DNA of 64,000 nt from contig CP107246.1 in the NCBI GenBank assembly GCA_030246985.1, positions 1,676,282 through 1,740,281 on the forward strand, in the 5' to 3' direction. Origin of the DNA: Candidatus Nitricoxidivorans perseverans (lineage in GTDB: Bacteria; Pseudomonadota; Gammaproteobacteria; Burkholderiales; Rhodocyclaceae). Each line of letters opens with the position of its first letter. The first letter of the stretch is position 1. Below, piece by piece: positions 8,707 to 16,986 of the stretch. Under the pieces are notes generated by a model, which ran no database searches, had not been told where the DNA came from, and worked only from the letters and a program-made list of their open reading frames with translations. The translations under genes and the position numbers were made by a program.

Positions 8707-9738
8707 TTAGCGTTGCGGCCGCAACGGGTTCATCACCACGGAAGCCGGCCGTCCTCCCGCCGGCGCGAAGCTGACCGGCGCCACCTGCTCGATCGCCCTC
8801 AAGGCCGCCGCCTCGTCGTCGATCAGGAAAACGCCGCTGATGCGAACATGGACGAGCGCCGGGTCGCCGATCTCGATGGGAATCTTGCGATGGCGGTTCA
8901 GCGCGGAAATCACTTCCGCCAGCGGCGCGGCGTCGAACACCAGCTGGCCCTTCGTCCAGGCCAGCGAGGCGGCCGGGTCCGCCGGCCGCGTCCGCGACAC
9001 CCCGGCGCCGTCGAGCTCGGCCGCCTCGCCCGCCTTGAGGCGACGGAAAAGGCCGTCGCCCCGCGCCGGGATGCCGATCTCCACGATCCCCTCGGCGACG
9101 ACCACCTTCGCCCGCGTCCGGTCGGCCTGCACTTCGAAACGGGTGCCGATGTCGCGGATGACGCCTCCCCCGGCATGCACTTCGAACGGTCGCCGCGGGT
9201 CGGCGGCGACGGATACGACGATCCGCCCCTCTTCAAGTTCCAGGCGCCGCCGGGTGCCATCGAACCTCACCCGCAGGCGCGTGCGCGGCGCGATGTCCAG
9301 TTCGCTGCCGTCCGCCAGCCGGATATGCTGGCGCTCCCCGGCGTCGGTCGATATCCGGTCGCCGAGCCAGGCCATGCCCAGCCAAACGCAGAGAACGACC
9401 GTCCCGGCGAGGCTCGCCGCGCCGCGGAGAAGGCGCGCCCGGCCCAGATCGGGCTTGCCGCGCGTTTTCGGAACCAGCCGGCCCGACTGATCCCATATCT
9501 GCTCCAGGATTTCGTACTCCCGCCGATGGGCCGCGTCGGCGGCAAGCCAGCGATCGAAGCGGGCGCGCAGATCGTCGGTGACCCGCCCGCCGCGCATGCG
9601 CGCGAACCATAGCGAGGCCTCCTCCTGCATGCGCTCGGCGGATGGGCGAGTCTGGTCGGGGGGAAACGCGGTCGGCACGCGCCGGATTTTCTGCGGCGGG
9701 GCCCCGGATGTCAAACCATCCGGAATCAGTGAGTCCAT
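8707..9738 (-). CDS. FecR-family anti-sigma regulator
   Basis: 343 aa. The N-terminal cytoplasmic part has the DUF4880-type segment EEASLWFARMRGG...RFDRWLAADAAHRREYEIL. One transmembrane helix follows (near residues 108-128), then the periplasmic FecR domain (ADGSELDIAPRTRLRVRFDG, DIGTRFEVQ) and a C-terminal STN-like segment (FDAAPLAEVISALNRHRKIPIEI). It would bind the sigma factor and relay the signal from the STN domain of the receptor at 10413. It overlaps the sigma gene by 13 nt. A second Met at residue 37 could also be the start. Confidence 0.9.
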   Translation of the reverse strand: MDSLIPDGLTSGAPPQKIRRVPTAFPPDQTRPSAERMQEEASLWFARMRGGRVTDDLRARFDRWLAADAAHRREYEILEQIWDQSGRLVPKTRGKPDLGRARLLRGAASLAGTVVLCVWLGMAWLGDRISTDAGERQHIRLADGSELDIAPRTRLRVRFDGTRRRLELEEGRIVVSVAADPRRPFEVHAGGGVIRDIGTRFEVQADRTRAKVVVAEGIVEIGIPARGDGLFRRLKAGEAAELDGAGVSRTRPADPAASLAWTKGQLVFDAAPLAEVISALNRHRKIPIEIGDPALVHVRISGVFLIDDEAAALRAIEQVAPVSFAPAGGRPASVVMNPLRPQR

Positions 9739-10280
9739 TGGCGGCGCAGATGCAGCATCGCGCGCGCCAGATGCTTCTCCACCATCTTCGCCGAAATGCC
9801 GACGCGTCCGGCAATTTCGTCCTGTGTGAGCCCCTCGAAGCGATGCAGGAAAAATACGCCGCGGCACTTGGGTGGCAACGTCTCGATGACGCTCGCCAGG
9901 GCATGGAGACGCTGGCGGGCCTCGGCGATGCGCGCCGGATCGGATGCCGGATCGAGCAGCGTGTCCTCGTAATCCTCGATGGGAACCAGAAGGGGCCGGG
10001 CGTTGCCGGCCCGCAGCAGGTCGATGGCGAAGTTCCTCGCCGTCCGGAACAGGAATCCCCTGGGGTTGTGGATGGGGGCCGCCGGCGGCCTCACCAGCAG
10101 GCGCAGGAAGACGTCCTGCGCCGCATCGCGCCCCGCCTCGGGGCAATCCAGCTTGCGGGCGAGATAGTGCCGCAACTCGTCGAAATGGTCGCGATAGAGC
10201 CGCGACAGGGCGACATCGGGACCGAGGCAGACGGGAAGCGCGGCAGACATGGGGGGCAATGCTAGCGAAGCGCCGGACAT
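9726..10280 (-). CDS. FecI-type ECF sigma-70 factor
   Basis: Up to 184 aa. Region 2 is LYRDHFDELRHYLARKL...DAAQDVFLRLL, and region 4 is LPPKCRGVFFLHRFEGLTQDEIAGRVGISAKMVEKHLARAMLHLRRQ. It is the iron-starvation (FecI) type of sigma factor, which acts with FecR and a transducing receptor. The start could instead be Met11 at 10250. If the 10280 start is used, the dyad at 10288-10304 lies 7 nt upstream and would cover the ribosome site. It is divergent from the STN receptor, its predicted target. Confidence 0.9.
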   Translation of the reverse strand: MSGASLALPPMSAALPVCLGPDVALSRLYRDHFDELRHYLARKLDCPEAGRDAAQDVFLRLLVRPPAAPIHNPRGFLFRTARNFAIDLLRAGNARPLLVPIEDYEDTLLDPASDPARIAEARQRLHALASVIETLPPKCRGVFFLHRFEGLTQDEIAGRVGISAKMVEKHLARAMLHLRRQWTH

Positions 10281-10287
10281 TCACCAA

Positions 10288-10304
10288 TGCGGCATGTTGC
10301 CGCA
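10288..10304. promoter_or_regulatory. TGCGGCA-TGT-TGCCGCA dyad between sigma and receptor genes
   Basis: Perfect 7-bp arms around TGT, followed by a further half-site-like GCCGCAAATTGACGG (10307-10320). It matches the operator family seen at 5653, 7907 and 54490. Its place beside the sigma start suggests control of the sigma-FecR-SafE operon by the same regulator (inference). Confidence 0.55.
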
Positions 10305-10412
10305 GGCCGCAAATTGACGGGGTGTCGAGGGTGGGGAGAGCCGCGGGAATTTCGTCTTGGGGAATAGACGGCGCAATTTTGTCCGCTTATCCAATCCGAG
10401 GGAGACGACTCC

Positions 10413-12692
10413 ATGTTCCGCAGCAAACCGTTCGCACCTTTCAACCGTCCGCGCAAGCTGGTTGCGACGGCGCTCATTCTGGCCTTCCATGCCGGCGCCG
10501 TCCTCGCCGGGCCGACCGCGAAAATCGACATTCCGGCGCAGCCCCTGTCTTCGGCCTTGCGCGCCTTCGCCAGCCAGGCCGGGATCCAGCTGATCTTCAC
10601 CCCCGAAACCGTCGGCGCCGCGAAGAGCGTCGCCGTCAAGGGCGAAATGAGCGTCGAGGCGGCCCTGCGGCAACTGCTTTCCGGCAGCGGGCTCGAATTC
10701 CGCCAGGACGGCGAGCGCAACTACGTGGTGGTGCGCCCCGCCCGAACCGAGTACGGCATGCCGGAAATGGTGGTGACGGCCACGCGCACCGAACGGCGGG
10801 TGGATGACGTGCCGGCGAGCGTGTCGGTGATCACGGCAAAGGACATCGCCACCCAGCGGCCGCAGCATATCGCCGACCTGCTGCGCAATGTCGAAGGCGT
10901 CGATGTGGCGGTAGGCGGCTCGCCGGCCGATATTCCCACGATCACCATCCGTGGCATCAGCACCTCGTTCGCCGGCGCAACCAGTCAGGTGCTGATCGAC
11001 GGCATGCCGATCGAATCACCGGTCACGGGCATCCACCGCAGCATGCATGCACTCGATCTCAACGATCTCGAACGGGTCGAGGTGGTGCGCGGGCCGGCCT
11101 CGGCACTCTATGGCCCCAGCGCGGTCGGCGGCGTCGTGAACTTCCTGCCGAAGCGCTGGAAGGGTGCACCGGGCGCCGAAGTCAGCATTGGTACTGGCTC
11201 CCATGACGCCACGCTGGTGTCGGCCGCCGTCGGCGGCGCCTGGGATGCGGTGGACTTCCGTCTCTCGGCCAGCGACTACCGTACCGACGGCTATGTCGCG
11301 CAACCGGAGCCGGACATTTGGGGAACGAAGGATCTCGCGCCGCGCGACGGCAAGAACCGGAAGATCAGCCTGTCGGCCGGCCTGCGGCCGGCCGACAACC
11401 AGGAAATCACCCTTGCGGTGCGCAAGGGGGATACCGAATCGGCCTGGCTGGGCGGTCATCCCAATTACCGCTTCGACGACAACGCCGAAAGCTACGATCT
11501 CGGCTATCGCTACGAAACGGGCGACTGGGGCGTGTTCAAGGCGCGCTACCGCAAGATGCGCCAGAAAACGCGCATCCTGTACGATGCCGATTTCTGGGGC
11601 TGGCCCGCCGACCTGTCGCTGGCAGAAATCGATCATCGCACCGACACCAGCGACGTCATCGACCTGCAGGCCGATCTCCGTCTTTCCAAGGACAATGTCC
11701 TGACCCTGGGCTTCAACAACAGCCTCGGCGAATATTCGAGCACCGCCGACTACGATCCCGTGATCGTCGGCTTTCCCCGCGAGCAATCGGTTTCCAAGAG
11801 CCGGCTGACCGGCGTTTTCATTCAGGACGAGCATCGCGTTTCCGAGGCTCTGACCGTGCTGGTCGGCGGCCGTTGGGACCACTACAAGCTTTTCGGCGAC
11901 AGCATCGACGGCGTGCCGACCGGGAAGGACTCCAAGGACAGCGTGTTCAACCCCCGCCTTGGCGCCCGCTATCGCCTGAACGACGCCACCTCGCTCTACG
12001 CAACCGCCGGCACCGCCTATGTGCCCGCGCTCAATTCTCTGAAGTTCCGCACTGGCGGCGCCTGGCTCGACAGCCCGAACCTGAAGCCGGAAACCTCGGC
12101 TTCCTACGAGGTCGGCGCCAACCATCGTATCGGCGCCTGGTCGATGCGGGCCGCGCTGTTCCATACCGAGTATGAGGACAAAATTTCCGTGATCTGGGTC
12201 GGTCCGAAGCGGCAATACCAGAACATCGGCAAGGTGAGCGTCGACGGTCTGGAACTGGCCATCGAAGGCACGGCCGGAGATTGGCGGCCTTACGCCAACT
12301 ATGCCTACACGGACTCGATCATCAAGGAGAATTCGAGCGATCCCCTCACGGTCGGCAAGCAGTTGCAGCGCGTGGCGCCCCATAAGCTGAACCTGGGCGT
12401 GACCTATGCGCCTTTGGATAGGTTCTACGCCCGCGTCTCCGGACGCTACGTGGGCGACTACTACTTCAACGACCGCAACACGGACGAGGCCCGTAACCCA
12501 GGCCATTTCGTCGCCGACGCCAAGTTCGGCTGGCGGCTGCCGACGGGCGGCATCGCGCGCGAGGCCGAACTGAGCCTGGCGATCAACAATCTGTTCGACA
12601 AACGCTATCGCGAACAGTGGCTCGAATCCGTCAAGGCTCTTGAATACATGGACGGCCGTAACGTCTGGCTCGGCTTGAACGCCAGGTTCTGA
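10413..12692 (+). CDS. FecA-like TonB-dependent transducer receptor with STN domain
   Basis: 759 aa. Signal peptide (residues 1-32), then a secretin/TonB short N-terminal (STN) domain at about 37-110 (IDIPAQPLSSALRAFASQAG...VKGEMSVEAALRQLL), TonB box MPEMVVTATR near 117, plug (VLIDGMPIES, VEVVRGPASALYGPSAVGG) and a barrel ending in GLNARF. GAGGGAGA precedes the ATG. The STN domain means the receptor senses its ligand and signals through FecR to the divergently encoded sigma factor. The RiPP peptide gene starts 161 nt after its stop, in the same direction, so the ligand may be the metal-loaded RiPP product (inference). Confidence 0.9.
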   Translation: MFRSKPFAPFNRPRKLVATALILAFHAGAVLAGPTAKIDIPAQPLSSALRAFASQAGIQLIFTPETVGAAKSVAVKGEMSVEAALRQLLSGSGLEFRQDGERNYVVVRPARTEYGMPEMVVTATRTERRVDDVPASVSVITAKDIATQRPQHIADLLRNVEGVDVAVGGSPADIPTITIRGISTSFAGATSQVLIDGMPIESPVTGIHRSMHALDLNDLERVEVVRGPASALYGPSAVGGVVNFLPKRWKGAPGAEVSIGTGSHDATLVSAAVGGAWDAVDFRLSASDYRTDGYVAQPEPDIWGTKDLAPRDGKNRKISLSAGLRPADNQEITLAVRKGDTESAWLGGHPNYRFDDNAESYDLGYRYETGDWGVFKARYRKMRQKTRILYDADFWGWPADLSLAEIDHRTDTSDVIDLQADLRLSKDNVLTLGFNNSLGEYSSTADYDPVIVGFPREQSVSKSRLTGVFIQDEHRVSEALTVLVGGRWDHYKLFGDSIDGVPTGKDSKDSVFNPRLGARYRLNDATSLYATAGTAYVPALNSLKFRTGGAWLDSPNLKPETSASYEVGANHRIGAWSMRAALFHTEYEDKISVIWVGPKRQYQNIGKVSVDGLELAIEGTAGDWRPYANYAYTDSIIKENSSDPLTVGKQLQRVAPHKLNLGVTYAPLDRFYARVSGRYVGDYYFNDRNTDEARNPGHFVADAKFGWRLPTGGIAREAELSLAINNLFDKRYREQWLESVKALEYMDGRNVWLGLNARF

Positions 12693-12853
12693 TTCCGTGT
12701 CGGCGGTCGCGCCCCCCCCTTTCCAGAGCCGTAGCCCGATTTGCCGGCGAGGATTTCCGATCCTCGCCGCGCATCCCGGCCACCGCTCGCAAGCCTATCC
12801 GCGGTTTTGCCCGGCCATTTCCCAACGTAGTTCTTAACATCAAGGAGTCCATC
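12693..12853 (+). other. Intergenic leader ahead of the RiPP peptide gene
   Basis: 161 nt between the STN receptor and the peptide gene. It holds the hairpin at 12745-12769 and the ribosome site AAGGAG (12842-12847). I see no convincing sigma-70 promoter and no copy of the TTGYCGC dyad. Transcription could read through from the receptor gene or start at an unrecognised ECF-type promoter. Confidence 0.5.
12745..12769 (+). terminator. Hairpin between STN receptor and RiPP peptide
   Basis: A perfect 10-bp stem (CGGCGAGGAT / ATCCTCGCCG) with loop TTCCG, no U run after it. It could be a partial terminator or an RNA-processing and stability element that separates receptor mRNA from peptide mRNA levels. 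Confidence 0.45.
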
Positions 12854-12979
12854 ATGCAAATCGAAGAAATCGTTTTTGAAGCTCTCGAAGGTTGCAATGA
12901 AGCTTTTGAAGAACTGACCGCCTGCGCCTGCTGTGGTACCCAAGGCGGCCGGATGTGCGGCTGCGGGCCGAGGCGGTAA
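12854..12979 (+). CDS. Putative RiPP precursor peptide, six cysteines in 41 residues
   Basis: 41 aa, ATG preceded by AAGGAG at 6-nt spacing. The N-terminal half is an acidic helix-prone leader (MQIEEIVFEALEG, then EAFEEL). The C-terminal half is Cys/Gly-rich with a basic end: TACACCGTQGGRMCGCGPRR. Cysteines are at 14, 24, 26, 27, 35 and 37. The first 60 nt are only about 37% G+C by my count in a clearly GC-rich region, as expected for a strongly translated leader with little mRNA structure. The next three genes are radical-SAM/SPASM enzymes, the class that installs thioether or C-C crosslinks on such peptides. I do not recognise the peptide family. It is not an obvious match to methanobactin or to the clostridial six-Cys (SCIFF) peptides. 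Confidence 0.8.
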   Translation: MQIEEIVFEALEGCNEAFEELTACACCGTQGGRMCGCGPRR

Positions 12980-13060
12980 TTCCTCCGCAATTCCGTAAGT
13001 AACACCCTTTAGCAGTGGAGCCCGAAATGGCCGGGCATCCACAATCTTCGGAGCATCGTC

Positions 13061-14497
13061 GTGATTCCAAGCAATGACTTCCATGTCTTCGCCAAGGGCG
13101 ACCAGCATTACCTGTTTCTCACCCGGCCGGTGGCGATCTTCAAGATCGATCCGGAGACCGGCGCCGTCCTGAAGCGGATGGAGGAGAATGAACCGCTTTC
13201 GGACGAAGCGTCCAGGAAGCGCGCGCAGGAGGCCGGCGCGTTCATGGCGGACTATTGCCGCAAGGCGCCGCCCGCCAGGATATTGCGCGCGCCGAAGGAC
13301 ATCTCGGAGAAAGTCTGGGGCCTGTACCTGTTCGTCTCCCAGGAGTGCAACCTCAAATGCACCTACTGCTACGGACACGAAGGGGAATACGGGCAGCGCG
13401 GGCGCATGAACGAGACCACGCTGCGCGACACCTTCGAAACCTTCTTCGACGAGGGCGGAAGCCGCCACAACGTCACCTTCTTCGGCGGCGAACCACTCAT
13501 GAACTTCCCGGTGATGAAGAAGGCCGCCGCCATGGGAGAAACCTTCCGCCGCGACGGCCGCGGCGATGTCTCCTTCGGCATCGTCACCAACGGCACCTTC
13601 TACGACGAGGAGATCGCCGAGTTCTTCCGCGACCACATCGACGGCGCCACCTTCAGCCTCGACGGCCCCGAGGACCTCAACGACAGCCAGCGGCCCGCCA
13701 AGCGCGGCGACAACGTCTACGCCGTGGCGACCGAGAACATCCGCAAGCTGACGGCCGACAAGCGCTTCGGCTGGGCGTTCCGCTCCATCGTCACGCGCGC
13801 CGGCCACGACCGCGTCGCCGACATCTACGCCGATCTTGAACGCTACGGCCCCGGCGGCATCGGCATCGTCAACGTGGATGTGCCGGAGCACAGCCCCCTC
13901 TACCTGAACGACGAGCAATACCGGCGCTTCATCGACCAGGTGATCGACATCAACCGCAAGGGCCTGAAGAGCTTCATCGACGGCGGGCAGGCGGTCGCTT
14001 TCGAATATCCTTTCTACATCCTGTTCCACTTCGTCACGCGCAGCCATGCGCTCTACCACTGCAACGCCGGCGCCAACCTGCTGGCGGTGACCGCCGAGGG
14101 CGACGTCTACCCCTGCCACCGCTTCGTCGGCGAGGAGAAATTCAAGATGGGCAACGTGGCCGACGAAAACCTGCGCCAGAGCCCGCGCTACCGCGAGATC
14201 CGCCAGGCGTTCATCGACGCCACGGTGGACAACCGGGAAGGCTGTCGCGATTGCTGGGCGCGCTATCTCTGCGGCGGCTCCTGCGCCAAATATTCTTTTG
14301 CGCAGCACGGCGACATCGCGCCACCCGTGGCGCGGCACTGCCAGTACATCAAGACAGTGATCGAGGAAATCCTTCCTGAAATCGTCGATCTCGTCCATGC
14401 GCCGGAAACCCGCCGCGCCCTGATGAGCAATCTGAAGGCGGCCATCTCCAATCAGTACGGCGGCAGCCGCAGCCTGGACACCTCCGATGTGGCGTGA
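13061..14497 (+). CDS. Radical SAM/SPASM peptide maturase 1
   Basis: 478 aa from a GTG start with CGGAG 7 nt ahead. Residues 1-80 form a non-catalytic N-terminal region that could be a precursor-recognition (RRE-like) domain. The radical-SAM motif is C96-NLK-C100-TY-C103, followed by GGEP (142-145) and TNGT (176-179). SPASM cysteines at 334, 352, 395, 398, 404, 408 and 427 can hold two auxiliary [4Fe-4S] clusters (CRDCWARYLCGGSC). Enzymes of this build form thioether or related crosslinks on RiPP precursors. The gene lies 81 nt after the peptide gene and overlaps the next maturase by 11 nt. The exact bond formed cannot be told from sequence. Confidence 0.88.
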   Translation: MIPSNDFHVFAKGDQHYLFLTRPVAIFKIDPETGAVLKRMEENEPLSDEASRKRAQEAGAFMADYCRKAPPARILRAPKDISEKVWGLYLFVSQECNLKCTYCYGHEGEYGQRGRMNETTLRDTFETFFDEGGSRHNVTFFGGEPLMNFPVMKKAAAMGETFRRDGRGDVSFGIVTNGTFYDEEIAEFFRDHIDGATFSLDGPEDLNDSQRPAKRGDNVYAVATENIRKLTADKRFGWAFRSIVTRAGHDRVADIYADLERYGPGGIGIVNVDVPEHSPLYLNDEQYRRFIDQVIDINRKGLKSFIDGGQAVAFEYPFYILFHFVTRSHALYHCNAGANLLAVTAEGDVYPCHRFVGEEKFKMGNVADENLRQSPRYREIRQAFIDATVDNREGCRDCWARYLCGGSCAKYSFAQHGDIAPPVARHCQYIKTVIEEILPEIVDLVHAPETRRALMSNLKAAISNQYGGSRSLDTSDVA

Positions 14498-15863
14498 TTT
14501 CCACCTGATTCCCGATGCCGACACGGATATCCTCTTCGTGCCGGCCACCTATCGCCTCTTCCGGGTGCCCAAGTCCGAAGGGCGGACGCTATCCGCCTTT
14601 CTCGCCGGCGATCTGGAGGCGCTTCCCGCCGGGCCGGTTTCCCAGGCCATCGCCGCCGAGGCCACCAAGGCGGCCGCCGCGGACACGGACAAGGCGCCCC
14701 GCCCCTGGGGCGAAACCGACAGCCTGTGCCTGTATGTCGCCCATGACTGCAACCTCGACTGCACCTACTGCTACAACCATCGGGGCCGGGATACCCATCC
14801 GGGCCTGATGATGGATCCCAAGGTGGCGGAGGCGGCCTTCCGGCGTTTCTTCGTCGCGCCGGGCCGGGATTACGCGGTTGCCTTCTACGGCGGCGAACCC
14901 CTCCTCAACTTCCGCGCCATCAAGGCCATTGTCGCCCTGGGCAGGCGCCTGGAGGCGGAACGGCACATCCGAATCGCCTTCAGCATCACCACCAACGGCA
15001 CCTTGCTCAATCGCGAAATCGAGGATTTCCTGCACAAGGAGTTCCTCTCGATCACCGTCAGCGTCGACGGCCCGCAGGACATCCACGATCTGCACCGCCA
15101 GGGACGGAAAGGCGGGAGCTATGCGCGGATCATGGCGAACATGGCGCGGCTCAAGGCTCGCGGCGGCCCGCGCCTGACGCTCAAGGGCACGCTGGCCCGC
15201 GAAGGCGTGGAACGCTACCGCGAATCCCTGGAGCATCTGGAACGCCTCGGCACCGACGGAGCCGTCCTGACGCCCGTCGACCTGTCCTGTGAATCGGAAG
15301 CCCGCCTTTCCGACGCCGATTTCGAGCGTTTCGTCGCGCAGCACGAAGCCCTCAACGGCGCCGCCATCGACAGCGGCCTCGACGGCGGCGGCTATCTGCC
15401 GGAAGAGGCCATCAACGTCGTCGCCAACCTGCTGACGAAACGCAAGCTCCGCCGGCATTGCAATGCCGGCCGCGATCTTGCGCTCGCCGCCGACGGCTCT
15501 CTTTACGCCTGCCACGGCCTGGTGGGCCGGCCCGAATTCCATATGGGCAAGGTCGATGGCGACGACCAGGACGATTTCCGGCGAGTGCGTGCGATTTTCG
15601 CCGGCCTGGACGTCGATAAACTGCCGGAATGCGCCACATGCTGGGCTCGCTATTTTTGCGGAGGGTCGTGCTACGCCAACGCCTATACGGCCACCGGAAC
15701 GGTGACCCGCCCCGACCTGCGGCATTGCCTGCTCGTCAAGCGCTGCGCGGAAACCGTGATCCGCCGTTTCCTTGTCAGCGCGGCCCAGGAGGCGACGCGC
15801 AAGCCCCTCTACGCCAGCATGCGACGCTTCATCGGGACGGACAGGGACGTCGCGCATGCTTGA
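14487..15863 (+). CDS. Radical SAM/SPASM peptide maturase 2
   Basis: 458 aa. It has the same architecture as maturase 1: an N-terminal region of about 75 residues starting FHLIPDADTDILFVPATYRL (compare FHVFAKGDQHYLFL in maturase 1), the radical-SAM motif C88-NLD-C92-TY-C95, GGEP, TTNGT, and a SPASM domain (HCNAG, LYACHGLVG, CATCWARYFCGGSCYANAY, final HC). The two enzymes look like an old duplication within the locus and may act at different cysteines of the same peptide or as a heteromer. It overlaps both neighbours, which implies coupled translation. Confidence 0.88.
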   Translation: MWRDFHLIPDADTDILFVPATYRLFRVPKSEGRTLSAFLAGDLEALPAGPVSQAIAAEATKAAAADTDKAPRPWGETDSLCLYVAHDCNLDCTYCYNHRGRDTHPGLMMDPKVAEAAFRRFFVAPGRDYAVAFYGGEPLLNFRAIKAIVALGRRLEAERHIRIAFSITTNGTLLNREIEDFLHKEFLSITVSVDGPQDIHDLHRQGRKGGSYARIMANMARLKARGGPRLTLKGTLAREGVERYRESLEHLERLGTDGAVLTPVDLSCESEARLSDADFERFVAQHEALNGAAIDSGLDGGGYLPEEAINVVANLLTKRKLRRHCNAGRDLALAADGSLYACHGLVGRPEFHMGKVDGDDQDDFRRVRAIFAGLDVDKLPECATCWARYFCGGSCYANAYTATGTVTRPDLRHCLLVKRCAETVIRRFLVSAAQEATRKPLYASMRRFIGTDRDVAHA

Positions 15864-16986
15864 AGGCGTCCGGAATCTCTACCTCCTGGTGGCGGGAGAC
15901 TGCAACCTGACTTGCGCTTACTGCTACGCGCAGCGAGGCAGCTTCGGCGGCGGCTCCGGCGCCATGAGCCCGGAGACCCTGCGGACGGCGCTGGAAAGGT
16001 TTGTGCCCACGGACGGCACGCTCGTGGTTTCCTTTTTCGGCGGCGAGCCGCTGCTGGAACTCGACCTGCTGCGCCAGGCGGTCGCCTGGGGCGACGCCCT
16101 GGGTGCCGAGCGCCGTACGCGGCTGCACTACGTCCTCACCACCAACGGCACCTTGCTGGACGATGCCCGGCTGGATTTCCTCAAGGCCCACGTCAGCCAT
16201 ATCGCGGTGAGCCTGGACGGCGGCCCCGCCATGACCGACGCCAGCCGCCGTTTCAGGGTGGGCGAGGAGAGCGTCCACCGCGCCGTGGTGCGCAACCTGC
16301 GGCGCCTGAAACGCGCCGGCGTTCGCTACGGCCTGCGGAGCACCATCCCGGAAGGGCGCGCGGAAGAACTGGGCGCCGCCGCCGCCCATCTGCAAGGCCT
16401 GGAGCCCGCTTCCTTGCGGATCGAGGCCGCGGCGGGCGCAAAGCCCTGGCGGCGGGACCATTGGCGCGCATGGACAGAAATGGTAACCCGGCTCAACCGG
16501 AACGCCCTCGACGGCATCATCGCAGGAGAGCCGCCCAACGCGTGCGGCGACATTTATCGGGTTGCGGCCCATCGGATCGAAGGGGAGGCGCGGCATTATC
16601 CCTGTCTCGCCGGCCAGGGCGTCCTCGCCGTCAGCACGGGCGGCGACGTTTATCCCTGCGACCATTTCGTCGGCGAGCCCTCTTTCCGCATGGGCAACGT
16701 GCACGAACCCGGTTTCCCCGGAGAGGACTACTATCGGATCGCGGAGCGCCTGCAGCTCAACCGGGTGAGCGACCGGCCCAAATGCGCCATCTGCCGCGTC
16801 CGCCACGCCTGCGGCGGCGAATGCCCGGCCCTTTCCCTGCTGCGCCAGGGCGACATCGCCGAACCGTCCCCCAGCCACTGTAGCCACACCCGGCACGTGC
16901 TGGGAAAACTGGGAACCCTGGTGGATGCCGCCTTGGCGGACCAGGTGGCCCGGGAACGCCTCACCGCCTTCGTCAAAGGGGAGTAG
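15856..16986 (+). CDS. Radical SAM/SPASM peptide maturase 3 (no N-terminal recognition region)
   Basis: 376 aa from the ATG that overlaps the previous stop by 8 nt. An in-frame ATG at 15772 would add 28 basic residues from shadow coding and is rejected. The radical-SAM motif starts almost at once: C16-NLT-C20-AY-C23. GGEP and TTNGT follow, then SPASM (HYPCLAG, DVYPCDHFVG, CAICRVRHACGGEC, final HC). It lacks the roughly 80-residue N-terminal region of the other two, so it may rely on them for precursor docking or act after them. The ABC ATPase starts directly at its stop codon. Confidence 0.88.
   Translation: MLEGVRNLYLLVAGDCNLTCAYCYAQRGSFGGGSGAMSPETLRTALERFVPTDGTLVVSFFGGEPLLELDLLRQAVAWGDALGAERRTRLHYVLTTNGTLLDDARLDFLKAHVSHIAVSLDGGPAMTDASRRFRVGEESVHRAVVRNLRRLKRAGVRYGLRSTIPEGRAEELGAAAAHLQGLEPASLRIEAAAGAKPWRRDHWRAWTEMVTRLNRNALDGIIAGEPPNACGDIYRVAAHRIEGEARHYPCLAGQGVLAVSTGGDVYPCDHFVGEPSFRMGNVHEPGFPGEDYYRIAERLQLNRVSDRPKCAICRVRHACGGECPALSLLRQGDIAEPSPSHCSHTRHVLGKLGTLVDAALADQVARERLTAFVKGE

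Noticed and set aside
10345-10384. ECF-type promoter (GGAAT ... GTCC) for the STN receptor
   Set aside because: Candidate hexamers can be placed in several registers in this GC-rich stretch; without a known consensus for this sigma factor the call is not supportable.
12854-12979. Peptide as methanobactin, SCIFF or quinohemoprotein amine dehydrogenase gamma subunit
   Set aside because: No MbnB/MbnC genes; Cys spacing and clade do not fit clostridial SCIFF; no QHNDH alpha/beta subunit genes and the peptide is too short.
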